Positions 44,510 to 54,500 of a stretch of 58,035 nt of DNA are shown piece after piece. Source of the stretch: Acidobacteriota bacterium (GTDB lineage: Bacteria > Acidobacteriota > Terriglobia > Terriglobales > Acidobacteriaceae); contig JAKATU010000071.1 in the NCBI GenBank assembly GCA_021818585.1, positions 1 through 58,035 on the forward strand, written 5' to 3'. A program made the translations under genes and the position numbers. The notes beneath the pieces were generated by a model. That model saw nothing but the letters and a program-made list of their open reading frames with translations, did no database searches and was not told where the DNA came from. Within the stretch, counting starts at the first letter, position 1. Every line of letters begins with the position of its first letter.

Positions 44510-44979
44510 CGATGTAGCGTACCCGTCACTGGTTAAGGCGCACTCGCGAATCCTGCAATGCGGTACGCAATGATCTTCCGGAACCTCGGCTGCGGTTCCG
44601 GACCCGTCCACTTTTGCCTATGGCAAATCAATACACATCAGCAAAGGCTTCGTCTTTCAAATTCCAGGGAACTCTCCGGCCGTCTTAGCCCCTGTTTGTT
44701 CGGTTGGCGCACCGAAGTTTATACATACCGGCGAAAGATCATACTAAACGGAAAATCGCCTCACCTCAATTCGCACATGCGCCTCACCAAATTTTCGTTG
44801 CCTTGTGAAAGACTCCATCGAAACTCTTGTGGCCCGGTTTCCGGACTGTCGGGCGGCCCAGCGCCCTGCAAATACTCTCTTTTAAAACTGAAATAGAAAA
44901 TGCACCAGCCCGCGCCCAAGGCGCCGGTTCATTCCATCACAGCAAAATCCAAATCCACACCATCTGAGAGGCTCAGTCT
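44510..44979. other. Intergenic region upstream of coxB and downstream of hemG
   Basis: About 470 bases with no recognisable gene. Both flanking genes are on the minus strand, so this should hold the coxB promoter and the hemG transcript end. A short GCGCC-TTG-GGCGC hairpin (minus strand, near 44920) followed by T-rich sequence is a weak terminator candidate. No structured RNA was recognised. Confidence 0.45.
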
Positions 44980-46383
44980 TCAGTCCAGCGCTTCCCGAGC
45001 CGCAGCCCGCGCGCGCTGCATCAGGTCGGGCAAACCCACACCATAGTAGGCGTTCCCCAGCAGCCGCAGCCCAGGCAGCTCAGCCACCCGCTGCTCCAGT
45101 TGCCGCATCCGGTCCGGATGCCCCACCGCATACTGCGGCAGGCTCAACGGCCACCGCCGCACCAGCCCGTGCGTCGCCTCCGGCAGTTCGCCCACAGCCA
45201 GCGCCATCTGCTCCCGCGCCCGCTCGATCACCGCCTCATCGGCAAGCCCCATCAGCTTCCCGGCCGCCCGGCTCCCGAAGAACGCCCGCAGCAGCACGCC
45301 ACCCTCCGGAGCCCGATGCCTGAACTTCTGATTCACAAACGTGCACGCCAGCAGCGAATCTTCACCCGCATCCTGCGGCGGCACCAGGTATCCAAACCCT
45401 TCCGGAATCTTCAGCTCCCGCGCCCGCTCCGCGTCAAACGCCAGCGCCACCACCACTGCCGAACTCGCATCCATGTGCAGCAGCGCCGCCGCCTCGGCAT
45501 CCACTGGCTCCATCAGACGCCGCGTCGCATGCGCCGGAGTCGCTACAAACACCGCGTCAAACTCCTCCACACCCGCTGCCGTCCAAACCTGCCACCGCCC
45601 ACCGGTCCTCGATATTCCCTCAACCGGCGTCCGCAACCGCACCGTTTCCGGTGCAATTTCCTGCGCCATCGCCTCCACGAACGTACCCAGCCCCGGCTTC
45701 AGCGTCGTAAATACCGAACTCCGTGTCCCGCCTGCCTGCGCACGCCGCTGCTGCAATGCGACAATCAAACTCCCATACTCCCGCTCCATCTTCACAAAAG
45801 GAGCCATCACCGCCCGCACGCTCAGCGTCTCCACATCCCCGCCAAATACGCCGGCCAGCAGGGGAGCCGCCACCGTCCGCGTCACTTCCTCACCAAAATG
45901 CCGCCGCACAAAGCTCGCCACGCTCTCATCCCGACCCTCCGGAAGCGCCGTAGCCTTCAGCTCTGCCGCCCGTTCCGGCTCGTGCCGATAAGCCGCCCGC
46001 GCCGTCTCGCTGAACAAAGGCGAATCCGCAATCGCCTCCAGGTCCACCGGCACCATCATCCGCATCGACCCCGGCAGCGCCACCAGCCGCCCACCCCAGA
46101 ACAAATACGTCCGCCGAATCCCGTCCTGCGACGGAATCACCTCATCCTCCAACCCCAATTCCCCGGCCAGCTCCCGCGCCCACGGCTTCTCCGTCACCCA
46201 CGAGTCCGGCCCACACTCCATCACGAACCCATCCCGCCGCTCCGTCTCCACCGTACCGCCCAGCCGCGCTCCAGCCTCGAACAGCACGCATTCTACCGCC
46301 CGCCCGGCTGCACGCTCCCGCGCCAGTTGCCAAGTCGCGGTCACGCCACTGATGCCACCCCCCACAACTGCAATTCTCTTCAT
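44980..46383 (-). CDS. hemG: Protoporphyrinogen/coproporphyrinogen oxidase, HemY type
   Basis: A 467-residue FAD-dependent amine-oxidase-fold enzyme. The N-terminal dinucleotide motif VVGGGISGVTA is followed by GGTVETERRDGFVMECGPDSW (read in two parts: GGTVET and FVMECGPDSW), and the C-terminal LLGNAYYGVGLPDLMQR closes the FAD site. It oxidises protoporphyrinogen IX (or coproporphyrinogen III) in late haem synthesis. Its ATG overlaps the hemH stop by four bases. Given the hemE-hemH-hemG order in a Gram-negative organism, the classic protoporphyrin route is more likely, but sequence alone does not decide. Confidence 0.92.
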   Translation of the reverse strand: MKRIAVVGGGISGVTATWQLARERAAGRAVECVLFEAGARLGGTVETERRDGFVMECGPDSWVTEKPWARELAGELGLEDEVIPSQDGIRRTYLFWGGRLVALPGSMRMMVPVDLEAIADSPLFSETARAAYRHEPERAAELKATALPEGRDESVASFVRRHFGEEVTRTVAAPLLAGVFGGDVETLSVRAVMAPFVKMEREYGSLIVALQQRRAQAGGTRSSVFTTLKPGLGTFVEAMAQEIAPETVRLRTPVEGISRTGGRWQVWTAAGVEEFDAVFVATPAHATRRLMEPVDAEAAALLHMDASSAVVVALAFDAERARELKIPEGFGYLVPPQDAGEDSLLACTFVNQKFRHRAPEGGVLLRAFFGSRAAGKLMGLADEAVIERAREQMALAVGELPEATHGLVRRWPLSLPQYAVGHPDRMRQLEQRVAELPGLRLLGNAYYGVGLPDLMQRARAAAREALD

Positions 46384-47348
46384 TCCGCGTTCGTCTCTGC
46401 AGCCTTCAGCCGCTCCAACCCACCCTCGGCCAGATGCTTCAGCGCAGCCGTCAGCAGCGCCGAATCATTCAGCGAGCCCGGACGCCGAATCTCCATCCCC
46501 AACCCAGCCGCAAATTCCTTAAAGCTCACATCAATGTCGTAAAGAATCTCCACGTGATCGCACAAAAAACCCACCGGCTGAATCACCACCCGCTTCACGC
46601 CTTCCTCATGCAGCGCTGTCAGCGTGTCCTCCACCGAAGGGCCAATCCACGGCCCGCCGCTCATCCCCTGGCTCTGGAATGCGAAATACCATTTGTCCAG
46701 TCCCGCGACCCTCGCCGCCACATGCATCGCAGTCTTCTTCGTCTCAAAGTTGTAAGGATCAGCCGGCAACGGCGGCCGATCCGGCTTCTCCGGATCGGGC
46801 AGAGGCGTCTGCACCGTCCGGCAGGGAACACTGTGCGCCGTAAACAGCACAGAAACCTTCTCACCCACCTCCGCACAATAGGGCTCCCACGTCGCCCGCA
46901 GCCGGTCCGCAAACGCTGCAGCCAGCAAATCGTCCTCCGCCCAGCCCTCAATAAAATCAATCTTCATCTGCTTCCCGGCCTCGGCAAACACCGCTCGCCG
47001 GTAAAGCCCCACGCTCGTCCGTGAGTTCTGAGGAGCCAGGCAGATCGCCACCATCCGCGTCACCCCGTCGGCCACCATCTGCTTCACCACATCGGCAATG
47101 TACGGCTTCCAGTTCCGCATGCCCACATACACCGGCACGCCCAGCGCAGCTTCCAGCAGCCGCCCCTGCTCCATCGTCAATCTTGTCAACGGACTCCCGC
47201 CAATCGCCACAAACCGGTGCCGAACCTCCTCGATCACCGTATCCGGCATCGGCCGCCCGCTCACCACGTTCTTCAAATACTCGGGAATTTCCTCCGCCGC
47301 ATCCGGAGTCCCGTGCGCCAGCAGCAGAATCGCCGTTTGCTCAGCCAT
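46380..47348 (-). CDS. hemH: Ferrochelatase
   Basis: About 322 residues from the ATG at 47348, which starts inside the last codons of hemE (8-base overlap); the longer frame lacks support. Active-site landmarks are the His in FTAHSVPCRT and the Glu in DHVEILYDIDVSF, with the family opening ILLLAHGTPDAAEEIPEYL. It inserts Fe2+ into porphyrin as the last or penultimate step of haem synthesis. Confidence 0.94.
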   Translation of the reverse strand: MAEQTAILLLAHGTPDAAEEIPEYLKNVVSGRPMPDTVIEEVRHRFVAIGGSPLTRLTMEQGRLLEAALGVPVYVGMRNWKPYIADVVKQMVADGVTRMVAICLAPQNSRTSVGLYRRAVFAEAGKQMKIDFIEGWAEDDLLAAAFADRLRATWEPYCAEVGEKVSVLFTAHSVPCRTVQTPLPDPEKPDRPPLPADPYNFETKKTAMHVAARVAGLDKWYFAFQSQGMSGGPWIGPSVEDTLTALHEEGVKRVVIQPVGFLCDHVEILYDIDVSFKEFAAGLGMEIRRPGSLNDSALLTAALKHLAEGGLERLKAAETNAE

Positions 47349-48468
47349 GCTGCATCTCCTGCGCATACTCGCGGACAAACTTCACCACCGCCTGCACGTT
47401 CTCCACCGGCGTTCCCGGCGCAATGCCATGCCCCAGATTGAAGATATGCCCCGGCCGTCCGCCCGCCTTGGCCAATATGTTTCTCACACGGTTACGAATC
47501 AGCTCCGGCTCGGCAAACAGCGTAATCGGATCCAGATTCCCCTGCACCGCGCAGCCGTAATCCAGATCCCGCCAGGCAACATCCAGCGGAGTCCGCCAGT
47601 CCAGCCCCAGCACGTCCGCGCCCGTCTCCTTCATCGCCGGCAGCAGCGACGCCGAATCCACGCCAAAGTAAATCACCGGCACACCCATCGCCTGCACCTC
47701 GCGCACCAGCGTCGTCGTCACCGGCAGCACAAACTCGCGGTAATCCTCCTCGCACAGCGCGCCCACCCAACTGTCAAAAATCTGGATCACGTCCGCGCCG
47801 CCTTCGACCTGCTGCCGCGCATAATCACGCAGCACAATGGCCAGCTTCTCCAGCAGCAGCCGCCACGCATCCGGCTGGCGATACATCAGCTTCTTCGTCT
47901 CGATGTAATTCCGGCTGCCGCCGCCCTCGATCATGTAGCTCGCCAGCGTAAACGGAGCACCCGTAAACCCGATGATCCCCAGCGCATCCTTGAAGTGTGC
48001 CACCACCTTCTCAATGGCCTGCGCCACGTAAATCAAATCGCCCGTCTTGTCCGTGCGCAGCCGCGCCACATCCTCGGCCGTCCGCACCGGCTGGTGAATC
48101 ACCGGCCCTTCGCCCGCCTGAAACTCAAACGGCAATCCCATCGACTCCAGCGGCAGCAGCAGATCGGCAAAGATAATCGCCGCGTCCACATCCAGCTTCT
48201 CCGCCGCCGTAATCGTCACCTCGGCAGCCAGCTCCGGCTTCTTGCAGATCTCCAGCAGCGAGTGATGCTTCCGCACCGCCATATACTCGGGCATGTAACG
48301 CCCCGCCTGCCGCAAAAACCATACGGGCGTCCGGTCCACCGGCCTCCGCAGGCATGCGCGCACAAACCGGCTCCCACTCGACGCCGGCAACAACCCCGAA
48401 CGCGCGCCGAGCTCTTCGCTCACGCCGCCCACGGATTCTGAAACTTGCGATGGTTTTTGATCAGACAT
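47341..48468 (-). CDS. hemE: Uroporphyrinogen III decarboxylase
   Basis: A 375-residue enzyme of slightly above usual length because of a Ser-rich N-terminal extension of about 30 residues. The signature PVWFLRQAGRYMPEY lies near residue 48, with the catalytic Asp in IIFADLLLP, and GFTGAPFTLASYMIEGG and NLGHGIAPGTPVENV further on. It decarboxylates uroporphyrinogen III to coproporphyrinogen III in the cytoplasm. It is first in the tightly overlapping hemE-hemH-hemG operon beside the respiratory genes. Confidence 0.96.
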   Translation of the reverse strand: MSDQKPSQVSESVGGVSEELGARSGLLPASSGSRFVRACLRRPVDRTPVWFLRQAGRYMPEYMAVRKHHSLLEICKKPELAAEVTITAAEKLDVDAAIIFADLLLPLESMGLPFEFQAGEGPVIHQPVRTAEDVARLRTDKTGDLIYVAQAIEKVVAHFKDALGIIGFTGAPFTLASYMIEGGGSRNYIETKKLMYRQPDAWRLLLEKLAIVLRDYARQQVEGGADVIQIFDSWVGALCEEDYREFVLPVTTTLVREVQAMGVPVIYFGVDSASLLPAMKETGADVLGLDWRTPLDVAWRDLDYGCAVQGNLDPITLFAEPELIRNRVRNILAKAGGRPGHIFNLGHGIAPGTPVENVQAVVKFVREYAQEMQHG

Positions 48469-48550
48469 GGATTGGATACTGAAAGGTTAGCACCCGGAGC
48501 CACCCACCAATGTGCGCTCCCGCACACCCGCTTTCACCCGCCCAAAGCAA

Positions 48551-48583
48551 AAAGGCCGCCAGTTTTCCGGCGGCCTTTTTCCT
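48551..48583 (-). terminator. Rho-independent terminator of the S9 peptidase gene
   Basis: AAAGGCCGCC and GGCGGCCTTT form a perfect 10-bp stem across eight bases, with a T-run on either strand. It lies just after the minus-strand peptidase gene. Confidence 0.9.
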
Positions 48584-48595
48584 TCCAGCGGCAAA

Positions 48596-50692
48596 TCAAT
48601 CCGCTTTCTTCTTCATTTCCTTATTCGCCCAGGGCCGATACCCCAGCTTCACCTTCTTGCCGAGCACCCATTTGTCATACCAGTTGAACCAATACTGATA
48701 TCGGTCGCGGATATAAGTCGGCCGAGTGAAACCATGCCACTGCTGCGGATACACAATCAGCGCTGAAGGCACATGCAGCGTCTGCAGCGCCTCGTACATC
48801 TGCTCACCGCCCTCTACCGGAACATTAAAGTCGCTCGTCCCGCCCATGAACAGCGTCGGCGTATGAATCCGGTTCGCATGGAAGAACGGATATCCGATCT
48901 TGATATAAGTCGCCAAATGCTCCCACGGCACGCCCAGTTCATAGTTGTACTGGTTGATGTACTCGTCCACGCCATACAGCACCAGCGGATCACCAACGCC
49001 CGCGCCTGCCGACGCCGCCTTGAACTCGTTCGTGCTGGCGATCATAAAGTCCGTCGAGATAGCGCCGTAACTCCAGCCGCCCACGCCCATCCGCTTCGGA
49101 TCGACGAGTCCCTCCCTGATCACTTCGTTCACGCAGGCCTCATCGTCCTGTACTTCATAAACGCCCCAGTTGCCCCAGATCTTCTTCTGGAAAGCAATCC
49201 CACGCCCGTCGCTGCCGCGATAGTTCACATTCAGCACTGCGTAACCGCGCGCGGCAAACAACTGCCGCATCGGAGAAAACGCATGCGCATCCTGCCCCTG
49301 CGGCCCGCCATGAATCCAGAACAACAGCGGATACGGCTTCTTGGCTCCGGGCACGTCCGGCAGCGTAATCAGCCCGTCCACGCGCGTTCCATCCTTGCTC
49401 GTGGCGTGCATGTTCTCCGCCTTGGCCAGCACCAGATCCTTCAGCAGCTTCGCATTCTGGTGCGTCAACTGCCGCATATGTCCATCGCTCCAGGCAAACA
49501 ACTCGCTCGGCATGGTGTCTGTCGTCCACAGCACGGCCTCGTGTCCATCTCTGCCGCTGTGCGCCCAGGAAACACCCTCTGTCTCCACCAGTCGCGTCAC
49601 CTTGTCCGTCGCCACGTCAATGCTCGCCGGATACCGATTCCGGTCATCCGTCACCAGCGCAATGATGCTCTTGCCATTCGGAGTCCACTGCGGGTCATGA
49701 ATCGGACGGTCGAACGCCGCCGTCAACTCTCTCGCATGTCCGCTGCCATCGGCTGCAACCACCGCCAGCCGATCTTCCTGGTACTGCCAGTACTTCACAT
49801 GCCCGCCGCGCAAAAAAGCAATCCACTTTCCATTCGGGCTCCACGCCAGCGGACCCACGTCCGCCCCCGTGTAGTGCGTCAACTGCTTCGGCTCCGATCC
49901 CGCCTTCGCCGCCACCACAAACACATCCGTGTTGATGTTCCGGTCAGGCTCCGCCGTGTGATTGCTCACAAACGCAATCCACTTCCCATTCGGTGAAAAC
50001 ACTCCGGCGGTCTCGTCGAACTTCTTGCCCACCGTCAGCTTCTGCATCTTGTTCGTGGCAATGTCATACAGATATAGAAACGTGTGCGAGCTCGCCGTAA
50101 TGTAGCCCCGAATATCCTGCTTGAACAGATAGCGCTGAATCACAATCGGCTCAATGTACTTCTTTTCCTTGGCATCGTTGAACGCATTCGCGCTCACAAT
50201 CCGGCCCACATGCACCGTCAGCAACAGCTGCTTTCCATCCGGCGACCATCGGTAGCCCTCAATCTCGCCCTGCTTCTTGTCCACGTCCGTCAACTGCCGG
50301 GCCTCGCCGCCGCTCCGCGGCAGCACCCACACCTGCGAGCCTTTCGCCTTGCCCTTCTGGTCCGACAAAAACGAAATATACTTCCCATCCGGCGACCACT
50401 CCGGCGTGCTCACAGACCCGTTGTACCCATAGGTCAACTGGATATCCTGCTTACCATCCCAGCTCACCATCCATAGCGTCGTTGTATGATCGTCCTTTTT
50501 CAGGCTCGTCTTCGTGACGGTGTACAGCACCCACTTCCCGTCCGGAGAAACCTTCGGGTTCCCCACATCCTTCACGCGAAATACATCCTTCAGCGTCATC
50601 GGATGAGGCTTCACAGCAGTCTGCGCAATCGCCGGGGCAACTGGCGCAAACGCCAGGAAAAGCAAAAGCAAACCAAGCCTTGTCTTCAGCAT
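48596..50692 (-). CDS. Secreted S9-family (prolyl oligopeptidase-like) peptidase
   Basis: About 698 residues from the ATG at 50692, which starts a clear signal peptide (LKTRLGLLLLFLAFAPVAPA). The first 420 residues are a beta-propeller with WD40-like WSPDGK/SPNGK repeats (VSPDGKWVLY, WSPDGKYISF, FSPNGKWIAF, WSPNGKWIAF). The C-terminal alpha/beta-hydrolase domain has the full triad: Ser in GGWSYGAIS, Asp in GGTSDFNVP and His in PQQWHGFTRP. The layout is that of acylaminoacyl- or dipeptidyl-type peptidases acting on short peptides in the periplasm. Confidence 0.93.
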   Translation of the reverse strand: MLKTRLGLLLLFLAFAPVAPAIAQTAVKPHPMTLKDVFRVKDVGNPKVSPDGKWVLYTVTKTSLKKDDHTTTLWMVSWDGKQDIQLTYGYNGSVSTPEWSPDGKYISFLSDQKGKAKGSQVWVLPRSGGEARQLTDVDKKQGEIEGYRWSPDGKQLLLTVHVGRIVSANAFNDAKEKKYIEPIVIQRYLFKQDIRGYITASSHTFLYLYDIATNKMQKLTVGKKFDETAGVFSPNGKWIAFVSNHTAEPDRNINTDVFVVAAKAGSEPKQLTHYTGADVGPLAWSPNGKWIAFLRGGHVKYWQYQEDRLAVVAADGSGHARELTAAFDRPIHDPQWTPNGKSIIALVTDDRNRYPASIDVATDKVTRLVETEGVSWAHSGRDGHEAVLWTTDTMPSELFAWSDGHMRQLTHQNAKLLKDLVLAKAENMHATSKDGTRVDGLITLPDVPGAKKPYPLLFWIHGGPQGQDAHAFSPMRQLFAARGYAVLNVNYRGSDGRGIAFQKKIWGNWGVYEVQDDEACVNEVIREGLVDPKRMGVGGWSYGAISTDFMIASTNEFKAASAGAGVGDPLVLYGVDEYINQYNYELGVPWEHLATYIKIGYPFFHANRIHTPTLFMGGTSDFNVPVEGGEQMYEALQTLHVPSALIVYPQQWHGFTRPTYIRDRYQYWFNWYDKWVLGKKVKLGYRPWANKEMKKKAD

Positions 50693-50776
50693 GGCAGGCA
50701 GTATAGTCCAAAAACCCTTGAAGAAGGCCTCAGGACACACGCCTGCCCAGTTAAGGCAAGAGGATTAGTCCGGGTG

Positions 50777-50804
50777 CCCCATCCTTTGCGCAGCGAAGGG
50801 TGGG
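50777..50804. repeat. REP-like stem-loop
   Basis: CCCATCCTTTGCG and its near-complement CGAAGGGTGGG form a hairpin around GCGCAGC between kdsC and the S9 peptidase gene. The sequence differs from the repeats at 1751 and 7119, so the genome probably has several such families. Confidence 0.5.
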
Positions 50805-50899
50805 ATCGGAAACACCGCAGTCGACCACCCTACCGAAAGCCCCGAATCCCATCAGCAATGGCGCGCAAAGCGCACGCACGCCCGTGCGGACAGCGCACC

Positions 50900-51466
50900 T
50901 CAGGCCAACGCCTTCGGAATCGCCTCTTCCCAACGCCCCTGCGCCTTCAAAATCAGCTCCACCACCTCGCGCGCCGCACCCCTGCCGCCCGTAGCCCGCG
51001 TCGTGTAGTGGCAAATCTCCTTCAGCTCCGGAGCCGAATTCTGCACCGCCACGGCAAATCCAGCCCGCCGAGCCAGCGGCATATCTGGCAAATCATCGCC
51101 CAGGTACGCCGTCTCTTCCTCGGTCACGCCTGCCTGCTCGAGGCATTCCTCAAAAGCAGCCGTCTTCGTCGCCTGCCCCAGGTACACGAACCGCACGCGC
51201 AGCTCGTTCGCGCGCTGCTGCACTGCCGGTGACCGCCGACCGGTAATAAATCCCGTCTCAATCCCCATGATGCTGGCCAGCTTCAGCGCCAGCCCATCCT
51301 GCGAGTCAAACGCCTTCAGCTCGCCCACGCCGCCGTCCGGCAAGGAGACGAGGCACACTTCGCCGCTCGTCAGCGTCCCATCCACATCCATCAAAAACAG
51401 CTTGATCTTCTTCGCCCGTGCGAGCACTTCGGCGCTCGGCTTGTCTGTTTCATGCATACCTGCCAT
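50900..51466 (-). CDS. kdsC: 3-deoxy-D-manno-octulosonate 8-phosphate phosphatase (KdsC), HAD family
   Basis: About 188 residues, the usual size for the C0-type HAD phosphatase KdsC, which makes Kdo for LPS. HAD motifs: FLMDVDGTLTSGEV (nucleophile and acid Asp), ITGRRSPAVQQRANEL (motif II), a Lys in GQATKTAAF and YLGDDLPDMPLARRAGF (motif III acids). The C-terminus lacks any cap domain. The start is uncertain between ATG 51466 and ATG 51457. Presence supports a Gram-negative envelope. Confidence 0.9.
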   Translation of the reverse strand: MAGMHETDKPSAEVLARAKKIKLFLMDVDGTLTSGEVCLVSLPDGGVGELKAFDSQDGLALKLASIMGIETGFITGRRSPAVQQRANELRVRFVYLGQATKTAAFEECLEQAGVTEEETAYLGDDLPDMPLARRAGFAVAVQNSAPELKEICHYTTRATGGRGAAREVVELILKAQGRWEEAIPKALA

Positions 51467-51577
51467 TGTATTGGGAACTCGCCTCTCCAAAGACAACACG
51501 AAACCTTCTCTGGCATACCCACTCCACAGTCCTGCATAATGACCTCGCAGAAACTTCTCATCCAGCGAGCGCTCTCC

Positions 51578-54500
51578 ATGAACTTTTCTCTTCCGGCCTG
51601 CCTGCGCCGAACCGCCCTTGCCGCCGCCATTCTGATATCGCTATCAGCCACCGCCCTCGCGCAAACCTACGTCACCCCCACCACCAACAACCCGCCCCAC
51701 TACGGTCCCTACAACGCCATCTTTATTCAGGGCGGCATCGGCCTCGAATACCCCATCGAACCCCGGGACACCGTCCAGATGGCCAGCGCGCCCTGGACCC
51801 TGTACGCCTGGATCCAGCCCAGCCTGCCGCTCACCCAGCCCGCGCTCATCGGCGGCCTCGGTTCCACCCGCGATGAATACTCTCGCTTCCTCGCCGCCTC
51901 CAGCAGTCAGGTCATCCTCTGGGACGGCCCGGATAACGCCCTCGATTTCCCGCTGCCCGCTGGAATCACCCTCGCTCCCGACTCCTGGCACTTCCTCGCC
52001 GCCACCTTCGACAACAACACCTTCCGCGTCTATGTCGACGGCTCTCTGGCAGGCTCCGGAACCCTCCTTCTCGGTTCCGTCACCCCGCAAATCTCGCTCG
52101 CACCCTCCAGCCACATGCCCGCCGGCTTCCAGCACTACGGCGGCAAGGTTGAAGGCTTCACCGTCCTCCGCCACGCCCTCACCGCCGAACAGCTCGCCGC
52201 GCTCTCGCATCAGCGCAAGCACCTCGACATCGTGGACTTCTTCCACGGCTCCAACGACTGGCCCATCCAGTCTCACCAGTGGATCGGCTACCGCCAGCCC
52301 CAAAGCCCTCAACTGGAGCCGCACAGCAAAGCACCGTTCTCGAAGCCCGTAGCCCAGCCCGTGCCCGCCCATCGCCCCGCGCTCACCGCCAAAGGCCGCG
52401 ACACCTGGACCATCGGCGACTGGTATCTCCAGGCCGCGCCCAAAGTCGACGCCAACGCCGCCCAGATCGACTCGCCCGCCTTCAGCACCAGGAACTGGCT
52501 TGCCGCGAAAGTCCCCGGAACCGTCCTCACCACCATGGTCGACCGCGGCATCTACCCCAACCCCTACTACGGCCTCAACAATATGGACATACCAGAGTCC
52601 CTCAACAAGCAGGACTACTGGTACCGCACCACATTCCCCACGCCCTCACACACCTCCGGCCGCCGGTTCACCCTCACCTTTGAAGGCATCAACTACGTCG
52701 CCCACGTCTGGCTCAACGGACACTCCCTCGGCTCCATCAAAGGCGCATTCATCCGCGGCATCTTCAACGTCACCGCCGACCTCAAACCCTCCGGCGACAA
52801 TGTCCTCCTCGTCCATATCGATCCGCCCTACCATCCCGGCATCCCCCAGGAGCAGTCCGTCCTCGGCGGCCCCGGCGCCAACGGCGGCATGATGGTCCTC
52901 GACGGCCCAACCTTTATGGACACCGAGGGCTGGGACTGGATTCCCGCCATCCGCGACCGCGACACCGGCATCTGGCAGCCCGTCATCCTGCAGGCTACTG
53001 GCTCCGTCCGCATCAGCAATCCGCAGGTCATCACCACGCTGCCCAATCTGCCCAGCCGCACCCTCGCCGACGTCACCCTCAACATCCCCCTCACCAACAG
53101 CTCCTCTGTGCCCGTCCACGCCACCGTCGCCGCCGGGTTTGAAGGCGTCTCCATCAAAAAATCCGTCACCCTCGCCCCCGGCAGCACCACCGTCTCTTTC
53201 ACGCCCGCTGAATTTCACCAGCTGGCCATCCACAATCCCCATCTTTGGTGGCCCAACGGATACGGCAAGCCAAACCTCTATCACCTCACCCTTACCGTCT
53301 CCACTAACGGCCACGTTTCGGACACACAACACCTCCACTTCGGCATCCGCGAAGTCAGCTACGTCCTCGGCCTCATCACACCCCAGGGCCAGCTCCGGCA
53401 GTTCATCTACGACCCCTCACGCGGCGACGTAGCCGCCGCTCCCGTCGTCAATGTCACCCACCGCGGCATCCTTCAGATTCCTCCGCAAAGCCCCTACCCG
53501 CCCTTCTACAATCCCGCAGGCAAAGACAGCTGGCACCAGTGGGCCGAATCCGTCACGCCCACCGGCATGCACTCGCCCACCTTGCGTCCCGCGCCCGCTG
53601 ACTATGCCGGAACCCGCGCCTTCCTCGTCATCATGGTCAATGGCGTCCGCATCGCAGCCCGCGGCGGCAACTGGGGCATGGACGACGCCATGAAGAACGT
53701 CTCCCGCGCCCACCTCGAACCTTACTTCCAGCTCGAACGCCGTGCCGGCGTCAACATCATCCGCAACTGGCAGGGCCAGAATACGGAGAAGACCTTCTAT
53801 GACCTCGCCGACCAGTACGGCATCATGGTCTGGAACGACTTCTGGGAATCCACCCAGGACAGCAACCTCGAGCCGGAAAACCCCGCGCTCTTCCTCAAAA
53901 ACGCCCGCGACACCATCCTCCACTTCCGCAATCACCCCTCCATCGTCGCCTGGTGCGGCCGCAATGAAGGCGTACCCCAACCCATCGTCAACACCGGCCT
54001 CGACACCCTCGTCCGCACCCTCGACGGTACCCGCTATTACACCGGCAGCTCCAACCAGATCAACCTGCAGACCAGCGGCCCCTATCAGTGGCAGAACCCT
54101 GTCCTCTACTACACCCTGCTCAACCAGGGCTTCTCCATGGAAACCGGCACGCCCTCCATGTCCACCCTCGGGTCCTTCAAGGCATGGATCCCCAAACCCG
54201 ACCGGTGGCCCATCGACGACGTCTGGGCCTATCACGACTGGCACCAGTCCGGAAACGGCGATACCCACCCCTTCATGGCCGCCGTCCAGGCCATGTTCGG
54301 CGCGCCCACCAGCCTTCCGGACTTCGAACGCAAGGCCCAGATGCTCAACTACATCGACTACCGCGCCATCTTCGAAGGCATGGATGCCCATCTCTGGCAG
54401 CCCAACAGCGGCCGCCTCCTCTGGATGGACCATCCCTCCTGGCCCAGCAACATGTGGGAGATCTACAACTACGACTACAGCGCCCAGGCATCCTACTACG

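Noticed and set aside
45100..46542. A 480-codon plus-strand frame opposite hemG
   Set aside because: Arg/Pro/His-rich antisense of hemG with no domain; hemG itself is unambiguous.
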